DNA from: a virus
Virus record (IMG/VR): IMGVR_UViG_3300050821_009835
Coordinates: 62,001-126,000 of that record
DNA length: 64,000 bases
Strand: one strand, 5' to 3'
Part shown: piece after piece, positions 51,871 to 60,645 of the stretch
How positions within the stretch are numbered: the stretch's first letter is position 1
How the letters are laid out: each line of letters opens with the position of its first letter
The notes under the pieces: model-generated
The model's database searches: none
The model's input: the letters and a program-made list of their open reading frames with translations, nothing else
What the model was told of the DNA's origin: nothing
Position numbers and translations under genes: made by a program

Positions 51871-53448
51871 TTAGTTTAAAATACTATTCACCATGGTCGT
51901 TACTCGACCTTCTGTTTCGCCCCGGCGCTCACATAACTTCTGCAAGCGAGTTTTCTTTGCTTTCTTGACTTTAATCTCAAAATCCTCGCTCGCTGTAAGA
52001 TGATACCGCGCTGCAGCAAGCCTACGTTTTAAATGAGCCACTACCCCTGTTTGTAACGGGCAGCCCGTGCGACGCTCAATCTCTCCTTGCAGTTCGTCAA
52101 TGCTTGATTCGCCCGCACCAACCAATGCTCCCAGCATTTCCAGAATCTGAACTTCAGCCTCAGACAACTGGCCCATGCTCGGCTTATAGCCCAAGTCATG
52201 GTTCACCTCTTGCAAAGCATGCATCAGAATGGAAGCAGCCTGAATTTCTACAACCGTGCCCTCATACCAAACAGTATAGTGGAGTGCTCGATAAATCTGA
52301 CCGTCTTCTGGATCAGCATCGCGTGGAAATTCCTTTACGGGTCTGGCCTGTTCAAAATTTGATTCAATGATCGCTCGAACCTTTTCTTGATCATGAGGGA
52401 AATACAATGCTACACGTACCCCAGCCAGGTCCTTAATGTCTTGCTGAATTGCTGCCAAATCCTCATACTGATTTTTGTTGTTACGATTCATTAGCTTATC
52501 ACGCAAACTTCTCGTACGTTTGGCACGGCTGGTGACCAGCGCCTTAATCTTGTCTGCTTGGAATATATCCTCAAGAAACTCTTGCACCTCCAAAGCCACG
52601 TGTTCGTAAAACTCGAAATCGTAACTATCGAGGAACCGCATAATGAGCTTGGGAACACTGGCAGAAGTCTTCAAAACAGTTCCTATGGAATCTGATCCTC
52701 CATCATGCTTTAACGCTTGTCTTATTCGAGAATCAAAATTAATCGGGTATTCGGTGAGTTCGTATAATTTCTGTACCATAGCGGTTAAAACTCCCGCATG
52801 TTGTAGATCTTTTGCTACTTCATATCGACCCAATCGCGTTCTTCCAGAAATAATTGTATAGGGTAACTGTCCGGCTGTTCTCCCTTCCAACAGTGCAGTC
52901 AATACTCCCGAGGTCTTGTATTCTTCTTCTGAAATGATGTAATTCGAAAAATGCAATTTACTGATAAGTTCAGGATTATAGACACCCTTCAGATGCTGAT
53001 CTGCACCCGTCTTATTCACCTGATTTTGATTCTCTGCGACAGCGTCAAAGAGATACTTGAGAGGAATCTCGTCAATGTCCCCAAGATTCTTGTCTCCCCA
53101 CATATCGGTGTAGCATTTCTCTGCGCTCAAGAGATCCGGGAAGCCAAGGAACACTTTGTATTCGTCAAATTCACCTTTATCGTCAAGTTGTTCAACAGCA
53201 TAGGCATATTCAGCCGATTCATCTTCTCCGACATACACATCCACTGGTTCTTGATCCCCGGATCCAGAAGTGGCGGGAATATATCCATAATCTGCCAACA
53301 TTTCTTTCTCCCAATGAGTTCCATCGGGTAAATCTCCCTCTCGAATTCCTCCCTTTGGGGTTTCGATGATTATCGGCAGCCCCTGGTAAGAAGACGGTCG
53401 ATTAACGTCTCCGCTTGCTCTCTTAAGGAATGTAGCAGTCAAACTCAT
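51871..53448 (-). CDS. InPase-like domain fused to RelA/SpoT-type synthetase
   Basis: In this 525-aa protein, residues 18-135 have the phage InPase-like pattern (IIIETPKGG, ADYGYIPAT, EPVDVYVGE, YKVFLGFPDLLSAEKCY) known from polyvalent proteins. Residues 300-425 match RelA/SpoT nucleotidyltransferases: basic KRTRSLRDKLM, DLAGVRVALY (D340 for Mg), YRALHYTVW, VEIQAAS (E401), MHALQEVNHDLGYK (H410, H417, Y421, K422). Such domains make (p)ppGpp or, in toxic small alarmone synthetases, (p)ppApp or pyrophosphorylated tRNA. The key residues are present, so activity is likely, but the product is open. A K-T-S-A tetrapeptide at about 260 separates the halves. A separate HD hydrolase at 15434 could neutralise it. 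Confidence 0.82.
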   Translation of the reverse strand: MSLTATFLKRASGDVNRPSSYQGLPIIIETPKGGIREGDLPDGTHWEKEMLADYGYIPATSGSGDQEPVDVYVGEDESAEYAYAVEQLDDKGEFDEYKVFLGFPDLLSAEKCYTDMWGDKNLGDIDEIPLKYLFDAVAENQNQVNKTGADQHLKGVYNPELISKLHFSNYIISEEEYKTSGVLTALLEGRTAGQLPYTIISGRTRLGRYEVAKDLQHAGVLTAMVQKLYELTEYPINFDSRIRQALKHDGGSDSIGTVLKTSASVPKLIMRFLDSYDFEFYEHVALEVQEFLEDIFQADKIKALVTSRAKRTRSLRDKLMNRNNKNQYEDLAAIQQDIKDLAGVRVALYFPHDQEKVRAIIESNFEQARPVKEFPRDADPEDGQIYRALHYTVWYEGTVVEIQAASILMHALQEVNHDLGYKPSMGQLSEAEVQILEMLGALVGAGESSIDELQGEIERRTGCPLQTGVVAHLKRRLAAARYHLTASEDFEIKVKKAKKTRLQKLCERRGETEGRVTTMVNSILN

Positions 53449-53657
53449 TGGAATCCCAATCTTACAGTAAAAATTATGAGGGGGTTTAGAAAATCCTCTC
53501 TAATTGAGTGTGCCGTATATGTTGGATCTCCGACAGAAGCGGTATTACATTCACGTCGCGAGTTTTAGAAACGATCCCGTTAGTTCGAAAATCATGGGAC
53601 TTCTAAACTAAATAGAAGCACATTTCACTCAACATGAAATGCGGAGGGAACGCTATT
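53449..53657. promoter_or_regulatory. Divergent intergenic region
   Basis: The 209 bases separate the minus-strand synthetase gene from the plus-strand A1-like gene and should contain promoters in both directions. Visible elements are GTATTAC at 53542-53548 and an inverted repeat CTTCTA-AACTAAA-TAGAAG at 53600-53618. No ORF of note. Confidence 0.4.
53643..53651 (+). promoter_or_regulatory. GGAGGGAAC site deciding the A1-like gene start
   Basis: It lies nine bases (from GGAGGG) before a TTG at 53658, while the upstream ATG at 53634 has no ribosome site. It argues for the TTG start. Confidence 0.5.
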
Positions 53658-55286
53658 TTGAGCAAAAAAGGTACGTTATCCCCAGAAATTCTTCAACCCA
53701 TTCTTGACGCCTATAACGCAAACGGCGGGAACATATCAGCAACGGCCAGAATGTGTGGTGTCAGTCGTAAAAAAGTTTATACAGCCCTCCGTCAAACGGG
53801 TGGTATCAAACGAAGTGGGCATCGTCCGACATTAGCTGCAGGAACTGTCTCTGGCGTCACTCTCGTTGTTAATCCCCTCCCGTCCAAAGACCAGATTAAG
53901 CGATACATCCTTACATCAGCCCAGAATAACACTTATGTCCATGATGATGTTTGGAAAAATATCCTTGCACTTGCAGAATACTACAACGCCGAATTGTACG
54001 TAGGCAGTTTTTCCTACGACAAAAATGCATATGGGCCTCTGGCTGTAAAAGCAGATACCTACGATGCGGGCGATCAAAAAGAACTATGGTTTGATCCGAA
54101 AATCGAAAAGCATCGCAAGGATAAACGCATTGAACTAGGCAATGGATTATGGTGGTGCGGCGAGATGAATGTTCTTCCAACTGCTAATGACCCGCTGGAA
54201 GGCTTGGAAGTCTACTCCGGGCGCAAGTCAGCAATCTTCCCCCATGCTAAAATGGCGATGCGTTCCATTGCTACAATGAAGGGTGAAGGCACCAAATTCA
54301 ATTACACCACGGGAACCGTCACCAAGAAAAATTATATTCAGAAGAAAGCCGGGCTCAAAGCCGAATTCCACCATGTTTACGGCGCTTTACTAGTCGAGGT
54401 TAACAGCAACGGCAATTGGTGGGTGCGACAATTGGAGGCCGATGGGAACGCTCGCATCCAAGATTTAGCTGTACTCGCGAATAATGGCCAGGTCACCGAG
54501 GGACATCGTATTGAAGCAATAACTTGGGGGGATATCCATGCTACGATCATTGAACCTTCAGTGATGAAACAAAGCATGGATATGCTCCGCATTCTAAGAC
54601 CAAAATACCAGTTCCTTCATGACATCATGGAAGGTGCCTCAGTTAATCACCATAATGAGAAAGATCCCTTTGAACGGCACAAAGCATACATTCGTGGGTT
54701 GGATAACATAACAACTGAAGTAACACGCACTCGAGCAGTTCTTGAAGAGTATGTTAAGAACGGCGGCCCCGATATTCAGACTCTCGTCGTCGATTCTAAT
54801 CACGATAATTGGTTCTATCGCTGGTTAAAGTCCAATGATCCCCGTAAGGGAAATCCCTGTAATGCTATCCTTTACCACGCAGGCAGTTTAGCTGCGCTGT
54901 ATGCCATTGAAAAAGAAGATAAAAAATTCAACATGACAGAATGGCTGTTTCGACGTTTCGGCGTGCCAAAACAAATCCGCTTTCTTGCTACAGATGAATC
55001 CTTCACTATCTGCAACAAGAAGATTGAGTGTGGTATGCACGGGCACCTTGGGCCTAATGGCGCAAGAGGAACTCCTCAAAATCTGTCTAAAGTGGGTCGG
55101 AAATCTATAACTGCACACACCCACAGTGCAGGTATATACGATGGAAATTATGTAGCCGGAACTAGCACTCAACTCGACATGGGCTATAATCATGGCCCTT
55201 CTAACTGGTCACACTCAGACGTACTGACTTACCCATCTGGCAAACGCTGCATTGTTACGAAATACGCTGGTAATTGGAGAGCGTAA
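53658..55286 (+). CDS. T5 A1-like metallophosphoesterase with HTH
   Basis: With the TTG start at 53658 the product is 542 aa (550 from ATG 53634). Residues 20-50 form a helix-turn-helix (NISATARMCGVSRKKVYTALR). The C-terminal half has calcineurin-type phosphoesterase motifs: TWGDIHA (about 290), DSNHDNW (about 380), MHGHLGPNGARGT (about 460) and AHTHSAG (about 487). This architecture and length match phage T5 A1, a pre-early protein needed for host DNA degradation and second-step transfer. Metal-dependent nuclease or phosphodiesterase activity on host DNA is likely. The HTH would bind DNA. Confidence 0.75.
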   Translation: MSKKGTLSPEILQPILDAYNANGGNISATARMCGVSRKKVYTALRQTGGIKRSGHRPTLAAGTVSGVTLVVNPLPSKDQIKRYILTSAQNNTYVHDDVWKNILALAEYYNAELYVGSFSYDKNAYGPLAVKADTYDAGDQKELWFDPKIEKHRKDKRIELGNGLWWCGEMNVLPTANDPLEGLEVYSGRKSAIFPHAKMAMRSIATMKGEGTKFNYTTGTVTKKNYIQKKAGLKAEFHHVYGALLVEVNSNGNWWVRQLEADGNARIQDLAVLANNGQVTEGHRIEAITWGDIHATIIEPSVMKQSMDMLRILRPKYQFLHDIMEGASVNHHNEKDPFERHKAYIRGLDNITTEVTRTRAVLEEYVKNGGPDIQTLVVDSNHDNWFYRWLKSNDPRKGNPCNAILYHAGSLAALYAIEKEDKKFNMTEWLFRRFGVPKQIRFLATDESFTICNKKIECGMHGHLGPNGARGTPQNLSKVGRKSITAHTHSAGIYDGNYVAGTSTQLDMGYNHGPSNWSHSDVLTYPSGKRCIVTKYAGNWRA

Positions 55287-55293
55287 GTATTAC
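55283..55293 (+). promoter_or_regulatory. GTAAGTATTAC element before GNAT gene
   Basis: GTAAGTATTAC overlaps the stop of the A1-like gene and ends six bases before the ATG at 55299. It resembles GTAGTATTAC at 18556. There is no Shine-Dalgarno site. Confidence 0.3.
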
Positions 55294-55298
55294 TAGGC

Positions 55299-56018
55299 AT
55301 GAGCACTTTTCAGATTATTAGATACGGTGCTGATCCCAGCGAAAACCCCACACCTAGTGAAAATCCCAGCCTAGACATTCCCAGCCTAGATTTAAACCAT
55401 TGGCTCCGACGCTATGAAACTGATAGCGTAGAGGGTAAACGTTCTGTACAAGAATGGGCGGCGGAATACAAGAAGTTTCCAGCGGATCGTAAAGACTCAA
55501 TAAACAAGGAAGTTCTTAAACAATGGGGGACTCTACCATTCTATGGCGATCACTGTTTTGGTCTCATCGTAGATGGCGAAACCGTTAGTTATTTTACTGC
55601 TCGATTCAGTTCAAAGAAATCCAAAAACGCTTGGGGGCGGTATATCGTTTGGCATTTCGCGTACACTCCTGAGGTATATCGTCGTCGAGGATATGCTTCG
55701 CAATTAGGGATAAATATCCAAAATCTAGCTCACGCCTGGGGATACAAACGGGTTAAATCGATTTGCCAAACTTACCTTGGGTTCCGTTTGCATTTGTCGT
55801 TGGGCCAGGATTTCTGGGGGATGGATAAAAAGAATGGAACTTTAGTTGTAGATGCAGCTTTGAGTCCAAAAGACGAATTCCCAGACGGCATCCCTATAGA
55901 AGCCCGTGCAGCAATAGGAGCACACAAACTTAACAATCAAGAGTTAACCAATATCCTGCTTGCGCACCCCTATTCAATATCGCCTCAAGAACTGGCAACT
56001 GTTCCTTGGCAAACTTAA
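55299..56018 (+). CDS. GNAT-like acetyltransferase
   Basis: The 239-aa product has an N-terminal Pro/Ser-rich linker with a repeated SENPxxxP and SLDIPSLDL, then a GNAT fold: VSYFTARFSS, YIVWHFAYTPEVYRRRGYASQLG, where R/Q-x-x-G-Y/x-A is the acetyl-CoA pyrophosphate loop. Targets are unknown. The last 60 residues (PIEARAAIGAHKLNNQEL) may form an interaction tail. It follows the A1-like gene by 12 bases, so the two are probably expressed together early in infection. Confidence 0.7.
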   Translation: MSTFQIIRYGADPSENPTPSENPSLDIPSLDLNHWLRRYETDSVEGKRSVQEWAAEYKKFPADRKDSINKEVLKQWGTLPFYGDHCFGLIVDGETVSYFTARFSSKKSKNAWGRYIVWHFAYTPEVYRRRGYASQLGINIQNLAHAWGYKRVKSICQTYLGFRLHLSLGQDFWGMDKKNGTLVVDAALSPKDEFPDGIPIEARAAIGAHKLNNQELTNILLAHPYSISPQELATVPWQT

Positions 56019-56031
56019 TTAGAAAATCATC

Positions 56032-56256
56032 ATGGAATTAGAAATTCTACATCCAGATCTTCGGAAGATTAATTTCGGAATCTATGAATTATGTCAGGAC
56101 ATGCGCATTCTTGGGAGGCACGTCGTGCGCCCCGTCATCATCCAAAAAGATGGAATAATCTCATACCCGGAAGACTGGAAAGACTACCCACTCGGGGGTC
56201 AATGCCCCGGTTGGAGATGTCAAGCAAGCGAATCTCTTATCTGTTACAAATTATAG
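56032..56256 (+). CDS. Hypothetical protein, 74 aa
   Basis: Starts MELEILHPDLRKINF 13 bases after the GNAT gene. The sequence has an IVRPVIIQKDG-like strand and a cysteine pair at the end (GQCPGWRCQ). The 3' end overlaps the convergent minus gene by 13 bases. Not recognised. A 238-aa frame in another plus phase (56091-56807) is antisense to the real minus gene. Confidence 0.5.
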   Translation: MELEILHPDLRKINFGIYELCQDMRILGRHVVRPVIIQKDGIISYPEDWKDYPLGGQCPGWRCQASESLICYKL

Positions 56257-56960
56257 AACCCAAGTTTTCTAACTTCTGCCTCTGCTCTAATGGCGTGAAC
56301 GCACTTCCCGTCAAACCCACAGACCACGCAACGTTTTCCGAAAGGGATGTCATTAGCATTCGCCAGCCCGTTATTGCGAAGTTCCTTTTTGGAAAGCTGA
56401 CGCTTGGTGCTGATGTTCTCAGTCCATCTCACTTTGATGAACTCTACCCCGTTGATTTCCATGCGATCCAAAGATCGTTCGACAAGCCAAGGGTCGGCTT
56501 TTCCAACCTCCGACCAACCCTCGTGTTTAATGCTGTAATTCTCTTGGAAATACCAGATACCATCAATCTTGTCGAAAGATCTGCCATCCTTGAGATCATA
56601 GTGCGTTACGGGTTTCTCAGACTTATCGCGAGGAACGGGATAGGCGTAACAAAGTATTCCGGTCCAAGGATGAACATAGTGCTCATCGGACAGTGCAGTC
56701 ACACAGCCACGATGATCGGAATAGACAGTTCCTGTTTCAGCCCCAATCCAACAATGCTGATAGACGTGCCAGTCAAGATTATCACGGAATCTATAGCCAG
56801 CAAATGAACGGGAATCGAACTCAGAACAGAGTTCGGAATAGACATCGTCCCAGAGTCGCCCCAAGCGGGACGTTAAAAGACGATCGAACGGATAGGGGGA
56901 ATGTCCACGCCCGTGACGGCGAGACCCCTTAAGATAGTCCTTACGGACACCATTACGCAT
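56244..56960 (-). CDS. Hypothetical protein with C-terminal zinc knuckle
   Basis: The ATG at 56960 follows GAGGAGGCA. The 238-aa product has a basic start (MRNGVRKDYLKGSRRHGRGHSPYP), an aromatic centre (DWHVYQHCWIGAETG, HPWTGILCYAYPVPR) and a C-terminal knuckle CVVCGFDGKCVH. The composition suggests RNA or DNA binding. I do not recognise the family. Its stop overlaps the end of the 74-aa gene. Confidence 0.6.
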   Translation of the reverse strand: MRNGVRKDYLKGSRRHGRGHSPYPFDRLLTSRLGRLWDDVYSELCSEFDSRSFAGYRFRDNLDWHVYQHCWIGAETGTVYSDHRGCVTALSDEHYVHPWTGILCYAYPVPRDKSEKPVTHYDLKDGRSFDKIDGIWYFQENYSIKHEGWSEVGKADPWLVERSLDRMEINGVEFIKVRWTENISTKRQLSKKELRNNGLANANDIPFGKRCVVCGFDGKCVHAIRAEAEVRKLGFYNL

Positions 56961-57293
56961 AGATTTGTGCCTCCTCGCACTTAGTGCTTATCTATAAACG
57001 TCATGATGTCCTCCTTGTTAAAGAAATTGGGGGAGTTACCGCCCTTTGTCACTGAATCCCACTCGACTAGAGCGGTAGTTGCTCCCATGGTAATTATACT
57101 GACAGCTACAATATTTCGGCTAATTTCTCACCTTCAAAATTATTTTCAACACCTTGCCTCTAAACCATCCAAGGCAGCTATGAATTACGAGCAGTAGTCT
57201 CAACAACAACTCCCGTGTGCGTCCCATCTCATGCAGTCTCCTTGGGGGGCATAATTTCTTCCCTCACTAATAGGACGTGAGCTAAAGAACACT
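56961..57293. other. 333-base gap with only minute ORFs
   Basis: No gene of usual size is convincing. On the minus strand, AAGGAGGACATC precedes a seven-codon ORF MTFIDKH (57003-56980), which also ends a 35-codon frame MGATTALVEWDS... (ATG 57087). Two other tiny coupled ORFs (MPPKETA and MRWDAHGSCC) lie near 57258-57211 with good ribosome sites. They could be leader peptides of the gene at 56960. A 64-aa plus-strand frame at 57003 has one hydrophobic segment but no ribosome site. Confidence 0.35.
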
Positions 57294-57794
57294 TTAAAGA
57301 GTTTTTGTCATGATCACAGCAGACTTGCCTTTATCGTACCAGTCTTTTTCAAAACCAGTGATACGATAGCCTAGTTTGAAATACATCAACTGCGCAGGAT
57401 TTTCTGTGTAGACTTCGAGTCGAAGCGTTTTAATCCCGCGCATTTCATAATATTGCTCACAAGCAGTGATTAAACGGGTTGCATATCCTCGACCCCGGTA
57501 ATTTTCTGGGACTTCAACAGTGAGGATACAAGCTTTACCACGAAAAACCTTGGCAATAAGGAAACCCACGATGCGGTTTAAACGCTGGGTAGTTTGGATA
57601 GAACCAAAACTACGAGGCGTGATTATATTTTCAACAAACTCATCTTCTATAATCCAAACGTTGTTTCTGTTTAATTGTGAAGTGAATTCAGTTTTGCTCC
57701 AACGAAACGGCGGCTTGAAACATTCTTTCTCCATTTCATAGAGAAGAGGAATTTCCTGTTGACAAAATTCGTTTTTAATGCGAGGATTGTCCAT
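57294..57794 (-). CDS. GNAT acetyltransferase (RimI-like)
   Basis: The 166-aa product has GNAT motifs: IVGFLIAKVF, CILTVEVPENYRGRGYATRLI (acetyl-CoA loop R-G-x-G-Y/A), LRLEVYTENPAQLMYFKLGYRITG. This is the order of RimI-type N-acetyltransferases that modify protein N termini or small molecules. The PPFRWSKTEF segment near residue 30 is also typical. It ends the minus-strand helicase operon. The substrate cannot be predicted. Confidence 0.85.
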   Translation of the reverse strand: MDNPRIKNEFCQQEIPLLYEMEKECFKPPFRWSKTEFTSQLNRNNVWIIEDEFVENIITPRSFGSIQTTQRLNRIVGFLIAKVFRGKACILTVEVPENYRGRGYATRLITACEQYYEMRGIKTLRLEVYTENPAQLMYFKLGYRITGFEKDWYDKGKSAVIMTKTL

Positions 57795-57798
57795 AATC

Positions 57799-58254
57799 TT
57801 ACTTGAGTTCTGCGTGAGTGTGTTTCAAATCCTTAGGCAACGTACAATTAGAGTCAGCGCATTCTGGCGCAACAGCAGGAACCGGGAGAACGGTGTCAGA
57901 ATCAGCCTCTTTTAGTTCATAGCTAAAGACGTAGCGATCAGCTTCTTCGAATTTAGTGGTACCGTCTGGCGTTTCGATCTTAATAAGAAGTTTTTTGTTT
58001 TTAAAAGATTCGATCTTTTCTTTAGTGACTTCGGGCTTTCCACCCAATTGATCGATCAACCCGGCGCAAAGTGCAGACAAACGATTGTTTTGAAGCACTA
58101 CAGCATTATAGCGATTGAGGAACGGCGCGATGACACCGTTGGGATCTTCCTTCATCTGCCTGTTCTCTTCTACAAGACGAAGGTAGTCGGTGTAAAGAGC
58201 TTTGTTGTACTGGTGTTTGAGTAACTTCTTTTGTTTTAGAATTCCTCTTCCCAT
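57799..58254 (-). CDS. Hypothetical protein, 151 aa
   Basis: Starts MGRGILKQKKLLKHQ at the ATG overlapping the upstream stop (TAATG). The N-terminal 90 residues are basic helices (YLRLVEENRQMKEDPNG, RYNAVVLQNNRLSAL) that could form a coiled coil. A middle strand set (LLIKIETPDGTTKFEEADRYVFSYEL) and two cysteines near the end (ECADSNC) follow. Function unknown. Coupling to genes on both sides puts it in the SNF2 helicase operon. Confidence 0.6.
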   Translation of the reverse strand: MGRGILKQKKLLKHQYNKALYTDYLRLVEENRQMKEDPNGVIAPFLNRYNAVVLQNNRLSALCAGLIDQLGGKPEVTKEKIESFKNKKLLIKIETPDGTTKFEEADRYVFSYELKEADSDTVLPVPAVAPECADSNCTLPKDLKHTHAELK

Positions 58255-58595
58255 TATTTCACCCTACCGCGTATTTGACCGGGTCGGAGAGCTGACCCTG
58301 TCTCTTTAGGCGTAACCTGCCCAACGCGCACTGGCGATCCTTTGAGTGGTGGAAGTCCTGCTTGAACAGCAGCATCGGTGGATTCCAATTCAGGATCCTT
58401 AGTTACTTTTACAGCGTTGTTAACCGCACCCTTTGGTTGAACACCAATTTGACGATCTAAAATTGGGCCAGCGTTGTACTCACCCATGGTTGGATTGTCA
58501 AGGCTACGGTAAGTCAATTCACCGGACTTAACATACCGTTCTCCCAGTGCTTCAAACTGTTCTCCGACTTTCATATCTGCGAATTTCTTTGCCAT
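58254..58595 (-). CDS. Hypothetical protein, 113 aa
   Basis: Starts MAKKFADMKVGEQF behind GAGGG. It has a folded N-terminal third (EQFEALGERYVKSGELTYRSL) and a Pro/Gly-rich, probably disordered rest (LPPLKGSPVRVGQVTPKETGSALRPGQIRGRVK). Not recognised. It belongs to the helicase operon. Confidence 0.55.
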   Translation of the reverse strand: MAKKFADMKVGEQFEALGERYVKSGELTYRSLDNPTMGEYNAGPILDRQIGVQPKGAVNNAVKVTKDPELESTDAAVQAGLPPLKGSPVRVGQVTPKETGSALRPGQIRGRVK

Positions 58596-58607
58596 GATTA
58601 ACCCTCT

Positions 58608-58898
58608 TCAAACGATACTGTTTCTCTCACGAAAGATGGGAATATCAGCCATCATCTTTAACACCATTTCGCGGACATTGATCGGGAAATCTTCATCATC
58701 CATAAACAGGACTGCAATCTCTAACCCGCAATCAACAAGATCGATGCCCACCTTCCGTAGTAAACGCAATTCCTCCTCTGTTGTGTTGGTATCTTTAACG
58801 GCTGCGTCGTATCTATCCGACCACTCCCGTGTTAGCTGTTGAAGCTGAAGCGCCTTCTTCATCTGCTCCCGAACTTCCGGGTTGTCCTCGTCGATCAT
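58608..58898 (-). CDS. Hypothetical helical protein, 96 aa
   Basis: Starts MIDEDNPEVREQMKKAL four bases after the helicase stop. It is acidic and helical, with a leucine-rich C-terminal half (LLRKVGIDLVDCGLEIAVLF). Not recognised. Its place directly after the helicase may indicate a partner subunit. Confidence 0.55.
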   Translation of the reverse strand: MIDEDNPEVREQMKKALQLQQLTREWSDRYDAAVKDTNTTEEELRLLRKVGIDLVDCGLEIAVLFMDDEDFPINVREMVLKMMADIPIFRERNSIV

Positions 58899-58902
58899 TA
58901 GC

Positions 58903-60645
58903 TTAGCCTCCCACCGATGCTGCTGGCGTCATTCCACGATCCGCTAAGAACTTTGCAGCTAACTTTTTGATAAAACCAGATTCCACTGAAAGTTTTGTCA
59001 CGAGATCCTGATTTGGATCCCGAATACCTTCCGCTTGTTGCTTTTTAACACCTAAGATGTCGCTCATAAACGGGTCAGATCCTAATGTAGAAATCAGATA
59101 GTAAGCAGTCATCGGATCTAGTTGCCCATCCCGAGCAAACCTACCAATATTCTGCTCGTGTACCCCAGGTGACCAATCCAATTCGCCGAAGACACCTATA
59201 TGACTGACCGCTTGAAGACCGTCCAACCCAGCCCCGGCGCGGAGGGAAATGACGAAAACTTTTGATTCGCCCCGTAGGAATTTTTGTTTGCTGATTTCTT
59301 TTTCTTTCGCGTCCTCTGAACCTGTAAACAACACAGGATTGAGATTGCGGATATTCCGACTCTTGTCTCCTTTGAGCTTCTCCATCCAGATGTCATAAAC
59401 AGCTCGATGCCATCCGAAAAGAATTACAGGCTCATCATCTTGTTCTACGAGGAAACGAACAAATTCAGCTACGAAGGGAGCTTTGGCAATTCCTGTAGCT
59501 TGTCGCATCCTCATATCAAACTCACCAGATGCTTGCATGCGTTGGCCCTTGTATGCATCATGCTGTTGAAGAATGATTTTCGCCAGATTGATGGCATCGC
59601 TTTCCATCTTCATAATAACTTCTGGTGCAGCGTCAATGTAATGGGGTACAACGGTTACAGGGGGCAATTCACGACCAACTTCTTTACGAGTGCGGCGGAG
59701 CATAAGACCAGCATCGCGGGCATAAATGCCAAACGCTTTAGTATCCTTGATCTTGGGCTTCTGATCATCATATTCGCACCACTCACGTTGAAATTCAGCC
59801 CAATCTCCTAGGGAGTCGGGCAGCAATGCGTCAATAACAGAGAAGATCTCGCCCCCGTAATTGTAGATTGGCGTTGCACTGAGGCCCAGGCGAAAATTCA
59901 TCTTATTGGCTATATAAGATGCGGCGATGTATTTCTTGGTGCCGCGATGCCTCAATTCTTGACATTCATCGAAAATGACGGACTTGCAGATAGCCCCCAA
60001 TGTCTCCTGCCAGCCGTTCAATTTGTGATAATTTGTAATAACGACGTCTGGCATACGTCCGGTTATCTTGTTACATAGATCATAGGGAGTGGATTTCTTC
60101 AAAATGTGACATTCAAGATCTGTGAATTTGGCAACCTCGTCCCGCCATTGAAATGGCAGGTGGGTCAGCGTCACAACCAACGCAGGACGTGTTCGAGGGT
60201 CCGTCATACCCGCGACCCCAACAGCCGATTTTCCAAGGCCAACGTCGTCTGCGAGGAGGAGCCCCCCAGCAGCCAGCCACATTGCCGTGGCTTGCGCCTG
60301 ATATTCACGCGGCGGGAGCTTCATAGGGAACTCCTGCTCCACGCACCCCATATGGAGTATCTTTTCAACTAGCGATTCGCGCTCTGACCATTTAATCGCA
60401 CGACCGAGGAGTTCGGTCTCCGTTGTAGTATTTTCAAACTCCAAAGGATATCGTTGAATAAACCATTTCAAATCAAAAGCATTCTCAGGAGTTGCGGACA
60501 AAGTCAGGGTACTATTGCCACGAAGACCGCTGTGAGTGTGAATTTTGGCAAAGACCCGCTTTAAACGGATTGCGACATGTGGCTGGCAATCGATCTCGAA
60601 GTGTTTCTTCTTGGGATGAAAATGTATGGAGCCATAAGTCTTCAT
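58903..60645 (-). CDS. SNF2-type (SF2) helicase
   Basis: I start at ATG 60645, whose ATGA overlaps the upstream stop; a longer frame begins at 60666. The 580-aa protein has SF2 motifs: Q-like PREYQAQA, Walker A DDVGLGKS (about 137), motif Ia VVTLTHLPFQW, motif II FDECQE (DECQ instead of DEAH/DEXH), motif III GLSATPIYNYGG, then the second RecA lobe with VILFGWH, SLRAGAGLDGLQAV and motif VI NIGRFARDGQ. The first 100 residues are a separate beta-rich domain. SNF2 family proteins remodel DNA-protein complexes or translocate on duplex DNA. In phages they aid replication, recombination or takeover of host DNA. Confidence 0.88.
   Translation of the reverse strand: MKTYGSIHFHPKKKHFEIDCQPHVAIRLKRVFAKIHTHSGLRGNSTLTLSATPENAFDLKWFIQRYPLEFENTTTETELLGRAIKWSERESLVEKILHMGCVEQEFPMKLPPREYQAQATAMWLAAGGLLLADDVGLGKSAVGVAGMTDPRTRPALVVTLTHLPFQWRDEVAKFTDLECHILKKSTPYDLCNKITGRMPDVVITNYHKLNGWQETLGAICKSVIFDECQELRHRGTKKYIAASYIANKMNFRLGLSATPIYNYGGEIFSVIDALLPDSLGDWAEFQREWCEYDDQKPKIKDTKAFGIYARDAGLMLRRTRKEVGRELPPVTVVPHYIDAAPEVIMKMESDAINLAKIILQQHDAYKGQRMQASGEFDMRMRQATGIAKAPFVAEFVRFLVEQDDEPVILFGWHRAVYDIWMEKLKGDKSRNIRNLNPVLFTGSEDAKEKEISKQKFLRGESKVFVISLRAGAGLDGLQAVSHIGVFGELDWSPGVHEQNIGRFARDGQLDPMTAYYLISTLGSDPFMSDILGVKKQQAEGIRDPNQDLVTKLSVESGFIKKLAAKFLADRGMTPAASVGG

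Noticed and set aside
56091-56807. 238-aa plus-strand frame
   Set aside because: It is antisense to the minus-strand gene 56244-56960, which has a strong ribosome site and a zinc knuckle; the plus frame has no motif and overlaps a better-placed 74-aa gene.
57003-57197. 64-aa plus-strand frame with a hydrophobic segment
   Set aside because: No ribosome site, composition unlike neighbours, and minus-strand genes flank it on both sides.
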